Assembly: GCF_007752535.1 (NCBI RefSeq)
Contig: NZ_CP036426.1
Location: 1,612,001 to 1,676,000 of the forward strand
Length of the DNA: 64,000 bases
Source: Tautonia plasticadhaerens
GTDB taxonomy: Bacteria > Planctomycetota > Planctomycetia > Isosphaerales > Isosphaeraceae
Direction of reading: 5' to 3'
The notes under the pieces were generated by a model, which saw only the letters and a program-made list of their open reading frames with translations, was not told the origin of the DNA and made no database searches. Positions 25,830-35,860 of the stretch are shown piece by piece. Both the position numbers and the translations under genes were made by a program. How positions within the stretch are numbered: position 1 is the first letter of the stretch; each line of letters begins with the position of its first letter.

Positions 25830-26554
25830 TTCGAGGCCCGGCCCCGCTCGACCATCAGCTCGTAGAGGGGTGTCAGCAACTCGGCCGACCGGGCCATCCA
25901 GCCGCAGAGCGTCGCTCGAGACAGCACGACGCCGTGCCGGGCGAGGATGTCCTCCTGTCGGTACAGCGGCAGATGGTCGCCATACTTGCTGGTGATCACG
26001 TGCGCCAGCAGGCCCGGGCCGGCCAGCCCCTTGTCGATCGGCTGCGGCGGCTTGGCCGCGATCGCCACGTGCTCCTGACACGCCCGGCAGGCATAGCGGG
26101 ACCGCGCGTGCACGATCACGTGGAGCGACGACGGCACGTACTCCAGCTGCTCGCTAAGCTCCTCGCCGATCTTGACCCGCAGCCGGCCGCAGTCCGGGCA
26201 GGACAACTCCTCGGCGGACAGCTCGTACTCGATCCGATGCCGGGGTAGGTCCTCGGGCAACTTCTGGCGTCCCCGCTGTTGCCAGGCCCGGCGTCGTGCC
26301 GAGCCTTCCGCCTCCGGCTGGGGCTCCGGAATGTCTGCTTCGCCCTCCTCCGGCTTATCGTCGGCGAAGAGACGGAGCTGGTCCGGGTCGAGCCGCTCGC
26401 TCCGGGGGCCGTACTGCCGGCGCAGCAACAGCTCGACCTGGTGCTCCAACTGCTCGATCCGACGCCGGGCCTCCCGGATGGTGTCGGCCTGCTGGCGGAT
26501 CAGCTCGTGGCAGAGGGCCCGAACGTCGGGCAGATCGGTCGCGTCCATGCCCAA
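25830..26554 (-). pseudogene. IS66 TnpC transposase, C-terminal half missing
   Basis: About 240 residues remain of a protein usually near 500. Present are the N-terminal coiled coil (IREARRRIEQLEHQVELLLRRQYGPRSERLDPDQL), the zinc-finger region with LSCPDCGRLR and YACRACQEHV, and the start of the transposase domain (LAHVITSKYGDHLPLYRQEDILARHG). The reading stops at MVERGRAS, where the IS3 end begins. The catalytic domain is lost. Confidence 0.92.
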
Positions 26555-26630
26555 TTCTGTCCGGTGGCCCGGTTCGGCGCAAGGACCCAGTCTGTTCGGG
26601 CGGGGCGGTTCATCGGGTCGCGGTCCGCGA

Positions 26631-26993
26631 TCAGGCGGGGGCCTCGACAGGGAGTCGGATATAGCGGGGGCGGCGTCGGACCGACGCCAAATCGATGCCC
26701 TCCAGGATCATGGCCAGGTCGGCGGCCCTCACCTCGACCGACTCACCCTCGCAAGACGGGAAGCGGAAACTTCCCTTCTCCAATCGCTTGTACCAGATCA
26801 CCAGCCCGTCCTGGTCCCAATACAGAACCTTCAGCCGGTCCCCCCTCCGGTTCCGGAAGACGAACAGGTGCCCGGACAAGGGATCGTGGCCGAGGACCTG
26901 CTCGACCAACCCCGAGAGGCCGTCGAACCCCTTGCGGAGGTCGGCCGGTTCTCGCGCCAGGAGGATGCGAACGGTGGGCGGCAGGCTCAGCAT
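26631..26993 (-). CDS. tnpB: IS66 accessory protein TnpB
   Basis: 120 residues. VRILLAREPADLRKGFDGLSGLV, LFVFRNRRGDRLKVLYWDQDG and IWYKRLEKGSFRFP are the standard IS66 Orf2 (TnpB) motifs. The protein is needed for IS66 transposition, though its activity is not known. The start at 26993 overlaps the tnpA stop by 7 bases. Confidence 0.95.
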   Translation of the reverse strand: MLSLPPTVRILLAREPADLRKGFDGLSGLVEQVLGHDPLSGHLFVFRNRRGDRLKVLYWDQDGLVIWYKRLEKGSFRFPSCEGESVEVRAADLAMILEGIDLASVRRRPRYIRLPVEAPA

Positions 26994-27388
26994 CCGCGGC
27001 TCTCCAACACCGACAGGACGGCCCCCAGGGTACGCGGGTCGAAGCCCGCGGGGACCCGGACGGTTGGGCCGGACGGCAGGACGATCTCGATCGCCGCCGA
27101 GGCTCGGGGCGCGACGGATTCCAGATCGACCACACGGACCGGGAGGAATGCTGGTGCCGCTCCGGTCGGATTGCTTTGCGGCTGGTCTGTCGGAGCCGAT
27201 GCGGGCTGCCGATCGCGTCGGGCCAGCTCCTGCCCCCACCAGCGGAAGGTCCAGTTCTTCAGGCCCTCGCGGCGGCAGAAGTCCCGGACGCCGAGCCCGC
27301 TCTTCTGTTGCCGCCGGATGGTCCTTCGCCAAAACCGTTCCCTGGAGGGGTCCCGCCGCTTGCCACCATGGGGATGCCTCCTCGACAC
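26987..27388 (-). CDS. tnpA: IS66 accessory protein TnpA (helix-turn-helix)
   Basis: 133 residues. FWRRTIRRQQKSGLGVRDFCRREGLKNWTFRWW resembles the N-terminal helix-turn-helix of IS66 Orf1 proteins, and IEIVLPSGPTVRVPAGFDPRTL is the usual C-terminal segment. It is the first gene of the IS66 set, about 60 bases inside the right end. Confidence 0.92.
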   Translation of the reverse strand: MSRRHPHGGKRRDPSRERFWRRTIRRQQKSGLGVRDFCRREGLKNWTFRWWGQELARRDRQPASAPTDQPQSNPTGAAPAFLPVRVVDLESVAPRASAAIEIVLPSGPTVRVPAGFDPRTLGAVLSVLESRGC

Positions 27389-27450
27389 CGACGGATCGGT
27401 CCGAGGCGATCCTACTATGGCCTACAAGCTAAGGTTCGCAATGCGCTTAC

Positions 27451-27623
27451 ACCTCAGGGTCGCGGCCTCATTGAAGCTGTTCGGCGATCGCCTGCATCTG
27501 CCGGGCGACCGTGGTCTTCCGCGACCTCAGGGTCGCGGCCTCATTGAAGCGCGGGGCTCGGGCACAGGCACCGGCCGCAGACGAGCGTCTCCCGCGACCT
27601 CGGCGTCGCGGCCCCATTGAAGC
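27451..27623 (+). CRISPR. CRISPR array remnant A (trailer end): one partial and two full repeats, two spacers
   Basis: The 37-bp repeat starts GTCTTCCGCGACCTCAGGGT and ends GCGGCCTCATTGAAGC, with an 8-bp stem (CCGCGACC/GGTCGCGG) and a TCAG loop. The partial repeat is 27451-27477 (last 27 bases), cut by the IS66 end. Full repeats are 27514-27550 and 27587-27623. Spacers are 27478-27513 and 27551-27586, both 36 bp. The last repeat has four changes, the decay usual at the distal end. Orientation is inferred from the ATTGAAGC end. No cas gene is in the window. Confidence 0.88.
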
Positions 27624-27726
27624 GACTCCGACACCGGCAAGAGCATGCGCCAGATGATCCTCTTCCGAGACCATGCCGGGCCCTCGCACCGGCGGCGTAG
27701 GGCACGGGAAACGGCATCAGTCGAGC

Positions 27727-28926
27727 TCAGCCGACCCGACCCATCACGGCGAGCGCCTTCTCGTGATCCAGCTCGGCGTACACCTCGGTCACCACCGGTG
27801 AGCGGTGCCCGAGGATCACCCTGGCGGCGTCGACCCCGAACTCCTTTCTCAGCCGGGTGGCCGCCGTGTGACGAAGCTGATGGGCATGCCAGCGGTTGAT
27901 GCCCGCGTTCTTGCAGCCCTGGGCGATGGCGTGGACGTAGGACATCGTCGTGTAGTGCTCGCCAATCGGCCGGCTTCTCCGCACCTTGCGGCTACGGGCC
28001 CGCTGGGAGGGGGTCATCGGCGTAGCCCTGGCGTCTCGGCGAGTGCGCCAGTGCTCCTCGAGTGCCTCCCTCGGGCTGAAGTGGTAGGCCAAGCGATCGG
28101 CACGCAGCCAGGGACGGAGGACCTCCTGGGCCCGGGGACCGAGGTAGACGACCCGCCCATGCCCATGGTACTCGGTCTTGTGTGAATGCGGGGTGTAGGT
28201 CCAGATCGGCCCCGAGGTGTCCAAATCGTCCACCCGCATCAGGACGACCTCCCCGGGGCGCATCCCGGTGAGCCGCTGCAGCTCGATCATCGCCCAGACC
28301 TGGCGGGAGACGTTGGGACGAACGGCCTCGACGAGCCCGTCCGCGACCGGCCGGACCGGGCATCGTTCGCGGGCCTCGGAGCGTCCGGCTCGGAGCCCGG
28401 AGACGGCCTTCAGCCCGTGGTGGACCTCCGGGGGCACGAGCTCATTCTCGACCCCCCACTTGAAGACCCGGACGATGCGGCGGATCCGCTTGTTGACCTC
28501 GTTGCGACAGAGGTCGGCATCGATAATTGCCTGACGGACCACCTTCAAGGCCCTCGGGCCGAACTCCCGCATGAGGGTCATCCCGTAGAGGTCGCGAAGG
28601 GGCCGGAGCGCGAGCCGGATATTGGTCGGCTCCGAGGTGGGTCGGCCGTTCTTGACGTAGTAACCGTCGGCGAATCGGAGATACGCGACGAGGAGTTCGA
28701 CGATTGCCAGGTCGCTCGCCGGCGGCTGCGGGCCCCTCCGCCCTTCGTCGCCCCGGGGCAGGCCGGCGAGCCAGGCAGCGACGAGGCGTCGATATTTCTC
28801 GCGGCTCTCTTCAGAACAATACGGACCGAGGTAGTGATCCTTGCCCTCGATCCGGACGACGGCAAGGTTCTTCGGCTTGTAATGACGATACTTCGGGAGG
28901 CGGGGGGCGGGTGAAGGGTCAGCCAT
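27727..28926 (-). CDS. Tyrosine recombinase / integrase
   Basis: 399 residues. The catalytic set is complete: Arg in LTGMRPGEVVLM, His-x-x-Arg in HQLRHTAATRL, His in LGHRSPVVT and the nucleophile Tyr in TEVYAELDHEKAL. The N-terminal arm-binding region (RHYKPKNLAVVRIEGKDHYLG) is a type common in planctomycete integrases. It is transcribed in the same direction as tRNA-Arg, 121 bases downstream of its 3' end, the classic position for an island integrase using the tRNA 3' end as attachment site. Confidence 0.93.
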   Translation of the reverse strand: MADPSPAPRLPKYRHYKPKNLAVVRIEGKDHYLGPYCSEESREKYRRLVAAWLAGLPRGDEGRRGPQPPASDLAIVELLVAYLRFADGYYVKNGRPTSEPTNIRLALRPLRDLYGMTLMREFGPRALKVVRQAIIDADLCRNEVNKRIRRIVRVFKWGVENELVPPEVHHGLKAVSGLRAGRSEARERCPVRPVADGLVEAVRPNVSRQVWAMIELQRLTGMRPGEVVLMRVDDLDTSGPIWTYTPHSHKTEYHGHGRVVYLGPRAQEVLRPWLRADRLAYHFSPREALEEHWRTRRDARATPMTPSQRARSRKVRRSRPIGEHYTTMSYVHAIAQGCKNAGINRWHAHQLRHTAATRLRKEFGVDAARVILGHRSPVVTEVYAELDHEKALAVMGRVG

Positions 28927-29047
28927 GATACGGTTCCTTCGGGCCCTGAAAGTAGTATCGGTACTACTTCTTCAAGCCTTCCAGGCCGCATCGCCGACCG
29001 CCAGCGAGTAAGCAGAACTGCTTTCGGCAAAGAGAGTTGGGGAGAGT

Positions 29048-29120
<73 letters not shown>

Positions 29121-29130
29121 GTGGGGGGCC

Positions 29131-29622
29131 GATCTGTGCCCAAATCCACTAGGAACATCTTATCAAGCGATCACCGACGAGGGAAGATCCCGCAAGGAAA
29201 ACCGGGAGGCGTGTGGGAGACCCGAGCCGGCGGCGGATCGAGATCGGGGCTGGGATGGATCGGGACCGGGGGCGAGCCCGGACTCCGCGGCGGCGAATTA
29301 CGTACAATTCGGGCGGGTTGGCCACGGTCCAGGTCGGGGTCCTGGTCCTGGGAGGGGAGCGATCGCTACTCCATTAGGGAGAAATTTCCCCGATTGACTC
29401 CACACCATCCCGGGCGATGCGTAGCGTCATCCCGCTCCTCGCACCGTGAGGTGGGCCGATTGGCCCCGGCTTTCCCCCCCTCGGACACCCGTCGGCGTCG
29501 GGTCGCTACCCGCCGACCCCGCCGTACGTCCGCCTCGGGCCCTTCTCCCGCCCTTCTCCCAGCCACTCAAACACGGACCGCCGGATTTCCGGGCCGTGAC
29601 GCCGCAGCAGGCGTTCAACATC
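29131..29622. other. Non-coding stretch between tRNA-Arg and an IS630 element
   Basis: About 490 bases on the 5' side of the tRNA. The short frames seen here have no recognisable family or ribosome site. The stretch should hold the tRNA promoter, but no clear -35/-10 pair was found. Confidence 0.3.
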
Positions 29623-30710
29623 TAGTGTCCCGAGTCGGAAGTCCGTTTACAAACCCGCTTGATGCGGTTGAGGATCAGGTCGGCGTCTGCGGCCCACACG
29701 AACGGCTTGGGGTCCGCGTTGTGGTGCTCCAGGTACCCTCGGATCGCCGCCTCCAACGCCGCCACGCTGCGGAACACGCCGCGTCGGATCCGCGTCTCGG
29801 TGATCTCCGCGAAGAACCGCTCGACCGGGTTCAGCCACGAGCTGCTGGTCGGCGTGAAGTGCGGGTGGTACTCCGGGGGCCGCAGGAACCATCGCTCCAC
29901 CGCCGGCGTCTCGTGGGTCGCGTAGTGGTCCAGCACCAGGTGGACCTCCACGCCCGGCTCGCGCGGGACGCGGGCGTGGACCTCGTCCAGGAACCGCAGG
30001 AACCCCTTCGCGCGGTGCCTCCGGTGGCACCGACCGATCACCTCGCCGGTAGCCACGTTCGGGGCCGCGAACAGCGATGTGGTCCCGTTGCGGACGTAGT
30101 CGTGGGTAGGCCGCCCGGCCTGCCCCGGCGTCATCGGCAGCAGCGGCTGGGTCCGGCCCAGGGCCTGGACCTGGCTCTTCTCGTCGACGCACAGGGCGAT
30201 CGCCCGCTCCGGCGGGCTCATGTACAGCCCGACGACGTCGCGGACCTTCGCGACGAAGAACGGGTCGGTCGAGAGCTTGGAGGTCTCGCGGAGGTGCGGC
30301 TTCAGCCCGAACGAGCGCCAGATCCGCCCGACGGCCGTCTGGGACATGCCGGCGGCCTCGGCCATGCCGCGGGTACTCCAGTGCGTGGCCGACTCGGGCT
30401 TGGTCTCCAGCGTCCCGGTGACGACCCGCTCGACGTCGGCGTCGGCGATCGTGCGCGGCGCGCCGGGGCGGGGCTCGTCGGCCAGCCCCTCCAGGCGTCG
30501 CTCGACGAACCGCCGCCGCCGGGTGCCAACGGTGGCCGAGCAGACGCGGGGCCTGGCGGCGACCGCCTCGTTCTCCAGCCCCTCGGCGCAGGCCGGGACG
30601 ATGCGGGCGCGGGTGGCGCGCCGCAGGGTGCTCTCGGGGCGGCTCGCCCAGGTCGTCAACGTCTGCCGCTCGTCGTCGCTCAGGACCAGCTCGGCCAGCG
30701 GTCGCGCCAT
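29622..30710 (-). CDS. IS630-family transposase 1
   Basis: 362 residues. N-terminal helix-turn-helix region (TRARIVPACAEGLENEAVA), then the DDE core: Asp in ALCVDEKSQVQAL, Asp in LVLDHYATHETPAVERW and Glu in SSWLNPVERFFAEI. The frame reads through the left inverted repeat (RTSDSGH), and its stop codon CTA/TAG is supplied by the target duplication, so the very C terminus depends on the insertion site. It looks intact. Confidence 0.92.
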   Translation of the reverse strand: MARPLAELVLSDDERQTLTTWASRPESTLRRATRARIVPACAEGLENEAVAARPRVCSATVGTRRRRFVERRLEGLADEPRPGAPRTIADADVERVVTGTLETKPESATHWSTRGMAEAAGMSQTAVGRIWRSFGLKPHLRETSKLSTDPFFVAKVRDVVGLYMSPPERAIALCVDEKSQVQALGRTQPLLPMTPGQAGRPTHDYVRNGTTSLFAAPNVATGEVIGRCHRRHRAKGFLRFLDEVHARVPREPGVEVHLVLDHYATHETPAVERWFLRPPEYHPHFTPTSSSWLNPVERFFAEITETRIRRGVFRSVAALEAAIRGYLEHHNADPKPFVWAADADLILNRIKRVCKRTSDSGH

Positions 30711-30791
30711 GTTGGGGTCTCCTTTGGGGAGACTCTACCGGGCGAACGGCGAGGGCGCAAGGTTATTCAACGGATTTCCGACTCAGGACAC
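29625..30791 (-). mobile_element. IS630-family element 1
   Basis: Inverted ends GTGTCCCGAGTCGGAAGTCC at 29625 and the complement of GTGTCCTGAGTCGGAAATCC ending at 30791, about 24 bp with two differences. TA lies on both sides (29623-29624, 30792-30793), the target duplication of IS630/Tc1 elements. It cuts the 3' end of the degenerate transposase at 30794-32038. Confidence 0.88.
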
Positions 30792-30793
30792 TA

Positions 30794-32038
30794 GCATGCC
30801 CGACCGGTCCTTCTTGCGGTTCCACGGCGGTCGGAACCACCAGCCCAACTCGCCGGCGGCCTCCAGCCGAAACTGGGCCAACCGCAAGAGGCTTGTCGTC
30901 ACCCACCGGGCCTGACTCGTCCGCTCGATCGGCTTGCGGGCCCACGCCCAGCACTGCTCTCAGCCGAGCCGTCGCTTCAGGTCCCGGAAGCCGCCCTCCT
31001 GCCGGAACCGGGCGTCGGACAACCCGACGACTTGCAACCCGGTCAACCCGACGGCCGAGGTGACCAGGCTGAACCCCTTGGTGAAGCCCTCGATATGGGC
31101 GATGACCGCCCTGGCCGGGACACCCGGGCCGGCCACCTGCCAGAGGCAAACGACCTCCTTCCGGCGGACCTGCCGCTGCCGCCCTTAGACGAGGTCCTGC
31201 CGCTCGTGCCACGGCCCGGCCCACCGGCCGCCCCGCGGAGCGACCCCATCTTCTCGCCCCACTTCGGCATCGGCCCCCGGTGCCCCTCGCGGCGTTCGGT
31301 CGGCGGCGGGACATGCAGTCGGGCGTCGTGCCGCAACCGGGTCAAGAACTCGATGCGGGGCGAGCCGTCCTCGGGCTTGGCCAGCGGCCGGATCACGCTC
31401 TTCAGGGCATAGCCGCCGTCTAAGACCGTCAAGTGTCGCCCGCCCGTGATCCGGGCCTGCTTCCAAGATCAGTTCGACGGCCAGTTTGCACTTCGTGCGG
31501 AAGGCCACCCTCGGCCCGGCGGACCCCGATCGGGCCGGCGGTTGTGACTTGCGAAAGTAGAGCCGCCCGGAGATCGGCAGGGACCAGGCGGGCCGGGCGG
31601 GCTCGTCGAGAAGTGCCTTGAGCACGACCCAGTTGTGGTCCCGCGCGGTGGCGGCCCGGTTGGGGCAGCGGGCGGTGTACTCGTGGGAGTCGCAGGTGCC
31701 CCAGGCATGTTTGCATGCGCGGTGAAACTTGGTGTCATCGACGGCCGAGACGAGGTAGCCGTTCCAGGTGCGGCCGGGGCCTGCTCGACGAGCCGGATCA
31801 GGCACCGGTTGACGGGCTCGGTGTCCCAGGCCCCGAACTCGGCGAAGCGTTCCATCGTCCGCCAGTCAGCGGGCCGGTCGAGGGCGAGGACCGACTGGGT
31901 GACGGTGTGCTCCCCGACGTTGAGGGCCAACCCGGTGACCCGCTCGACGAAGCGGCGGTGTCCGGGCCGAGTGAAGGCCCAGGCGAAGGGCCTCAGCAGT
32001 GCTTGCCAGATCGACCGGGGGAGCGTAGCGTCCGTCAT
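30794..32038 (-). pseudogene. Degenerate DDE superfamily (PF13546-like) transposase
   Basis: Homologous pieces occur in order in three frames: TDATLPRSIWQALLRPFAWA to DTEPVNRCLIRLVEQAP (start 32038), then WNGYLVSAVDDTKFHRACKHAW with the first Asp, RAATARDHNWVVLKALLDEP, then LTVLDGGYALKSVIRPL, and finally AQFRLEAAGELGWWFRPPWN near 30850. At least three frame changes separate them. The last codons run into the IS630 end. It is an old inactive element. Confidence 0.8.
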
Positions 32039-32167
32039 CGGGGCATCTTCCGCTGCGGGACCGGATGAGGTGGTGATCAACCCATCAATATTCGCTCAAG
32101 AGATGCCCCGCTCAAGGGGCTACAGAAGTTCAGGAGGAGTGCAAGATTTCGGAGAAACTACTGGTTA

Positions 32168-33178
32168 CTGCGTTTCACGATTGGGTTGCGCAGAGGCCGC
32201 AGTGCTTCAACCAGCCCCGGATATCCGACGGACACACTGCCCGCGGTGCCACCCCCATGGCCTCGCAGGCCGCATCGGTCGTCCGCGCCTCCGCCGAACG
32301 AAGCTTCCCCTTGACCTTGGAGTCCATCTCCTCGATCGGCGAGTCGTCCGGGCTGTACGGCGGCAGTGGCAGTAGATGCGCCCCCACCCCCTCGGACGCC
32401 CGGCGGGCCCCGGCCGACTCGTGCGGCTTCAGGTTGCCCCAGGCCACCACATCCCCGGCACCCAACCGCGACGCCAACGCCTTCCGGACATACCCCGCGA
32501 AGGTCGTCGCGTCCATGGCCCCCTCGAAGGCCGGCGGCGCCACCACGCCCGAGCGCCGCGATCCGGCGATCAGCGTCACCGACTCCCAGTGGCCGGGCAC
32601 CGAGCCGCGGACCCGTTGACCGCGAGGTGCCCGGACATAGGTCCGGGTCATCGCCGTGTGGGCCCCCGCCCCGTCGATGAACACCAGGCGCCGGGGATCG
32701 AGGCCTGCCATTACCTTGCGGAAGGCCCGTCGCTTCCGCCGGACACGGCGCGAGTCCCGCTCGGTGGCGTGCAGCGACTTCTCCTCGCGGCTGACCTTCC
32801 GCTCGCGCAGCTTGCGGTAGATCGCCATGCGGCCGCAGGGGACGCCCACCCGCGCGGCCAGTTCCTCCAGCGTGGCGTCGGGTTGCTCCCGGACCAGTCG
32901 GCGCAGGCGTCGCCGGGCGGCCCGGTCCAGGGCCGGGGGATGGCCGCCGCCGTGGGGTGCGGAGGCGACCGGTCCGGCGCCGCCGCCGGAGCAGTCGAGT
33001 GATGGAGGAGACGCTGACGCGGTGGCGAGCGGCGATCTCGGGTTGCGCACCCTCGCCGGCGTCGAGGGCGGCGACGACCCGCTGGCGGAGGTCGATCGAA
33101 TACGGTCGCATGGGACACCTCCTCGCGATGCCCGCCCCCTCCATGACACCGGAACAGCTGCCCAAGAGTGAAACGCAG
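32168..33178 (-). mobile_element. IS630-family element 2
   Basis: 1,011 bp. Inverted ends CTGCGTTTCACGATTGGGTT at 32168 and CTGCGTTTCACTCTTGGGCA (complement) at 33178. TA flanks both sides (32166-32167, 33179-33180). It is unrelated in its ends to element 1. Confidence 0.85.
32175..33111 (-). CDS. IS630-family transposase 2, in two frames
   Basis: The start is RPYSIDLRQRVVAALDAGEG (ATG 33111), a typical helix-turn-helix of IS630 OrfA. Near SITRLLRRRRRTG the reading passes to another frame and continues with ALDRAARRRLRRLVREQPDA, VFIDGAGAHTAMTRTYVRAP, and the Glu region PPYSPDDSPIEEMDSKVKG. The Asp and Glu residues are present. IS630 elements often use programmed frameshifting here, so it may still be functional. 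Plain mutation is the alternative. Confidence 0.82.
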
Positions 33179-33343
33179 TAGTCCCTCATGCCGCGGAGCG
33201 GCACGCTGAGAGCATGAAAATGGGCTGCGATCGGCGTATCTTGGACTGAGAGTCTGTTCCAAAAGAGAGCATGAAGGCCGGAGCCGTTCGGAAGGCAGAC
33301 TTGAGCGAGTGACACGCTCGTCCCCTTCCCGGAGACCTCGGCC

Positions 33344-34564
33344 ATGACCACCACCAAGAAGAAGATCCGCTTCGTCCGCCCGAACTCCTCGACGTCCTCG
33401 ACGCCCCGCCTCGACTCCGGCGAGACGGCCCACGTCGGCGTCGACGTCCACAAGGCCAGCCACCACGTCGCCGTCGTCACCGACCTGCGGGGCCTCGTCG
33501 CCTCCCGGACCCCGCCCGCCGACCCCGAGTCGCTCAGCGAGCGGCCCAAGCCCATCGGCTCGCAAGTCGCCCGGGTCGTCTACGAGGCCGGTCCGACCGG
33601 CTTCACGCTGGCCCGACGGCTCAGGTCCTCCGGGCTGCGAGCCGGGGTGATCGCCCCGTCGAAGACCCCCACCATGCCGGGCCCCGAGGCCGAGAGCGAC
33701 CGGCTCGACCGCCGCAAGCTGGCCGTCTTCGCCCGGAAGGGGCCGCTCCAACCCGTGCGCGTCCCCGAGGAGCGGGAGGGAGCCGACCGCCGGGTCCTGC
33801 GGCTGCGTGAGCAGCTGGCCCGCAAACTCCGCGCGGCCCAGCAACAGGTCCAGGCGTTCCTCCTCCAGCATGGCATCGCCGAGCCGGCGGGGCTGACCCG
33901 CTGGACGGCCGCGTCGGTCGACGCCCCTCGCCGGCTGGAGCTGACCCCCGAGCCGCGGCTCCGCCCGGACGTGATGCTCGACGAGCGGCAGCATGATCGG
34001 GAGCGGGTGGCCCGCGCCCCCCGACGCCTGGAGGAGTCGGCCGGGGCGGGCCGCCATCGCGAGGCGGTCGCGACGCCGCGGACGGCGCCCGGGGTGGGGC
34101 CGATCACGGCGATGACCTCCCGCGTCGAGCTGCACGACCCGGCCCGGTTCCGCGACGGCGGCCAGGTGGCGCGGGTGATCGGGCTGGCGCCGCAGGTCTC
34201 GCAGGGCGGCCCGACGCGCCGCGAGGGGCGGCGGCTGAAGTCGGGCAACGCCCGGCTGCGGACGGCGCTCGTCGAGGCGGCCCGGAGGTGGGTCGCCGGC
34301 GATGAGGCGGCGAAGGCGCGATACCGCCGGCTGGTCGCCACGACCGGCAACGGCAAGAAGGCCATCGCGGGGATGGCCCGGCGTCTGGCGATCCTGCTGT
34401 GGCGGCTGAGCCTCAGCGGTGAGCCCTACCGGGCGGCCGCCTGGCGGCCCGGCCCGGCCCCGGCAACCCCGGAGCGGCCCGGTTCGCGGCCGCGACCCCT
34501 GCCCGAGCGACCGTCGAGTGGGGCAGGACGACCCCGAGCCAGTGAGGATCTGCGAGTGAGGTGA
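33344..34564 (+). CDS. IS110-family transposase (DEDD/RuvC-like, bridge-RNA guided family)
   Basis: 406 residues. The RuvC-like domain has HVGVDVHKASHHVAVVTD (Asp), VVYEAGPTGFTLARRL (Glu) and ESDRLDRRKLAVFARKG (Asp-x-x-Asp). The C-terminal Tnp_20 domain has TAPGVGPITAMTSRVEL and LKSGNARLRTALVEAARRW. IS110 enzymes recombine circular copies into targets chosen by a bridge RNA encoded in the non-coding end of the element. The 163 bases upstream (33181-33343), between this gene and the IS630 end, are the likely place for such an RNA. The extra basic tail after RAAAWRPG is not typical. Confidence 0.88.
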   Translation: MTTTKKKIRFVRPNSSTSSTPRLDSGETAHVGVDVHKASHHVAVVTDLRGLVASRTPPADPESLSERPKPIGSQVARVVYEAGPTGFTLARRLRSSGLRAGVIAPSKTPTMPGPEAESDRLDRRKLAVFARKGPLQPVRVPEEREGADRRVLRLREQLARKLRAAQQQVQAFLLQHGIAEPAGLTRWTAASVDAPRRLELTPEPRLRPDVMLDERQHDRERVARAPRRLEESAGAGRHREAVATPRTAPGVGPITAMTSRVELHDPARFRDGGQVARVIGLAPQVSQGGPTRREGRRLKSGNARLRTALVEAARRWVAGDEAAKARYRRLVATTGNGKKAIAGMARRLAILLWRLSLSGEPYRAAAWRPGPAPATPERPGSRPRPLPERPSSGAGRPRASEDLRVR

Positions 34565-34614
34565 CCGCGTCGCGCCCCCGGCGAGCTGACAGCGTGTTGG
34601 GAAAGCGTGACCTA

Positions 34615-35848
34615 GTGGGCCGTCAATCTTCATTTGACCGGTAGCGTAGGGTCCTGTCTTGATGAGGTTTGGCGAAGGCACGAACCTCATGAACCAGGAG
34701 CATCGCGATGGACAAGTACCGGGTCACCCTGACCGAGGAGGAGCGGGCTGAGTTGCAGCACCTGGTCTCCACCGGCAAGGCTGCCGCCCGCAAGCTGGCC
34801 CATGCCCGTATCCTCCTCCTGGCCGATACCAGAGCCGGCCAAGAGCACTCGGATGAGCGGATCGCCGACGCACTTGGGGTCAGCCTACGAACCATCGCCC
34901 GGGTCCGTCAGCGGTTCGTCATCGACGGCGTTCAGGCGGCCATCAGTCGGGGTCCCCAGCCGCCACGACCGGACAAGATCAAGATCAAGGGGGACATCGA
35001 GCAGCGGTTGGTCCGACTGGCGTGCAGCGATCCGCCGCAGGGCCGATGCCACTGGACGCCGCAACTGCTGGCCGACGAACTGGTCGTCCTGGGCCTGGCC
35101 GAGTCGATCAGCACCGAGACCGTCCGCCAGGCTCTCAAAAGAACGACATCAAGCCCTGGATCGTCGAGACCCGGTGCATCCCGCCCGAGGCCGACGCCGA
35201 GTACGTCTGGCGGATGGAGGACGTGATCCAGGTCCACCTGCGGCCCTACGACCCGAGGTTCCCGGTCGCCTGCTTCGACGAGGCGTGCAAGCAACTCTTC
35301 GGCGAGGTGCGGCCACCCAGGCGGTGCCGCTCGGGCCGACCGGCTCAGGTGGACTACGAGTACGAGCGGGAGGGCGTCTGCCACCAGTTGATGATGTGCG
35401 AGCCGCTGCGGGGCTGGCGTCATGTCAAGGTGACCGGACGCCGGACCCGGCGGGACTACGCCGGCTGCATCCGGGACCTGGTGGAGGTGCACTACCCCCG
35501 AGCGGAGAAGGTCCTGCTGGTGCAGGACAACTTGAATACGCACGACGGGGCGAGCCCCTACGAGGCGTTCTCGCCGGAGGTGGCACGTCGGCTCCTGGAC
35601 CGGATCGAGTTCCACTACACACCCAAGCACGGCAGTTGGCTGAACATGGCCGAGACGGAGATCAGCGTCATGAACCAGCAATGCCTGGATCGCCGGCTGG
35701 AGAGTCCGGCCAAGCTGGCGGCGGAGGTGGCGGCCTGGGAACACCGGCGGAATGTGAGGAGAGCCCGAATCCACTGGACCTTCACACTGGCCGCCGCTCG
35801 CCGGAAGCTGCGGAAGCTTTACCCGTCAATTGAAGATTGACGGCCCAC
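34615..35848 (+). mobile_element. IS630-family element 3, nested in the IS5 element
   Basis: Ends GTGGGCCGTCAATCTTCA at 34615 and its complement at 35848, with TA on both sides (34613-34614, 35849-35850) and a wider CTAG context. About 1,234 bp. It separates the left end of the IS5 element from its transposase gene. Confidence 0.88.
34708..35840 (+). CDS. IS630-family transposase 3, -1 frameshift in the middle
   Basis: The first frame (ATG 34708) has TLTEEERAELQHLVSTGKAA and the helix-turn-helix RIADALGVSLRTIARVRQRF, up to TVRQALK near 35135. There CTCAAAAG allows a -1 shift into KNDIKPWIVETRCIPPEADA. The core follows: FDEACKQLFGE, VQDNLNTHDGASPYEAF and HYTPKHGSWLNMAETEISVM, which hold the Asp, Asp and Glu. 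The frame runs to YPSIED near the right end. Either programmed slippage or a lost base explains the break. Confidence 0.85.
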
Positions 35849-35860
35849 TAGCCTTCCGGC

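Larger units (their letters stand above)
25830..27450 (-). mobile_element. IS66-family element, left part deleted
   Basis: The genes run tnpA, tnpB, tnpC from right to left. The right end is GTAAGCGCATTGCGAACCTT read on the minus strand, ending at 27450, with the GTAAGCG start usual for IS66 ends. Directly outside it is a partial CRISPR repeat, so the element inserted into a CRISPR repeat. The left end and part of tnpC are missing. Confidence 0.88.

Noticed and set aside
27560-27689. Short peptides reading RFNEAATLRSRKT around 27530 and 36740.
   Set aside because: They are translations of the CRISPR repeat and recur with every repeat copy. They are not genes.
31043-31432. Separate small protein TVLDGGYALKSVIRPL with its own start.
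   Set aside because: It is one piece of the degenerate transposase at 30794-32038 in a shifted frame.
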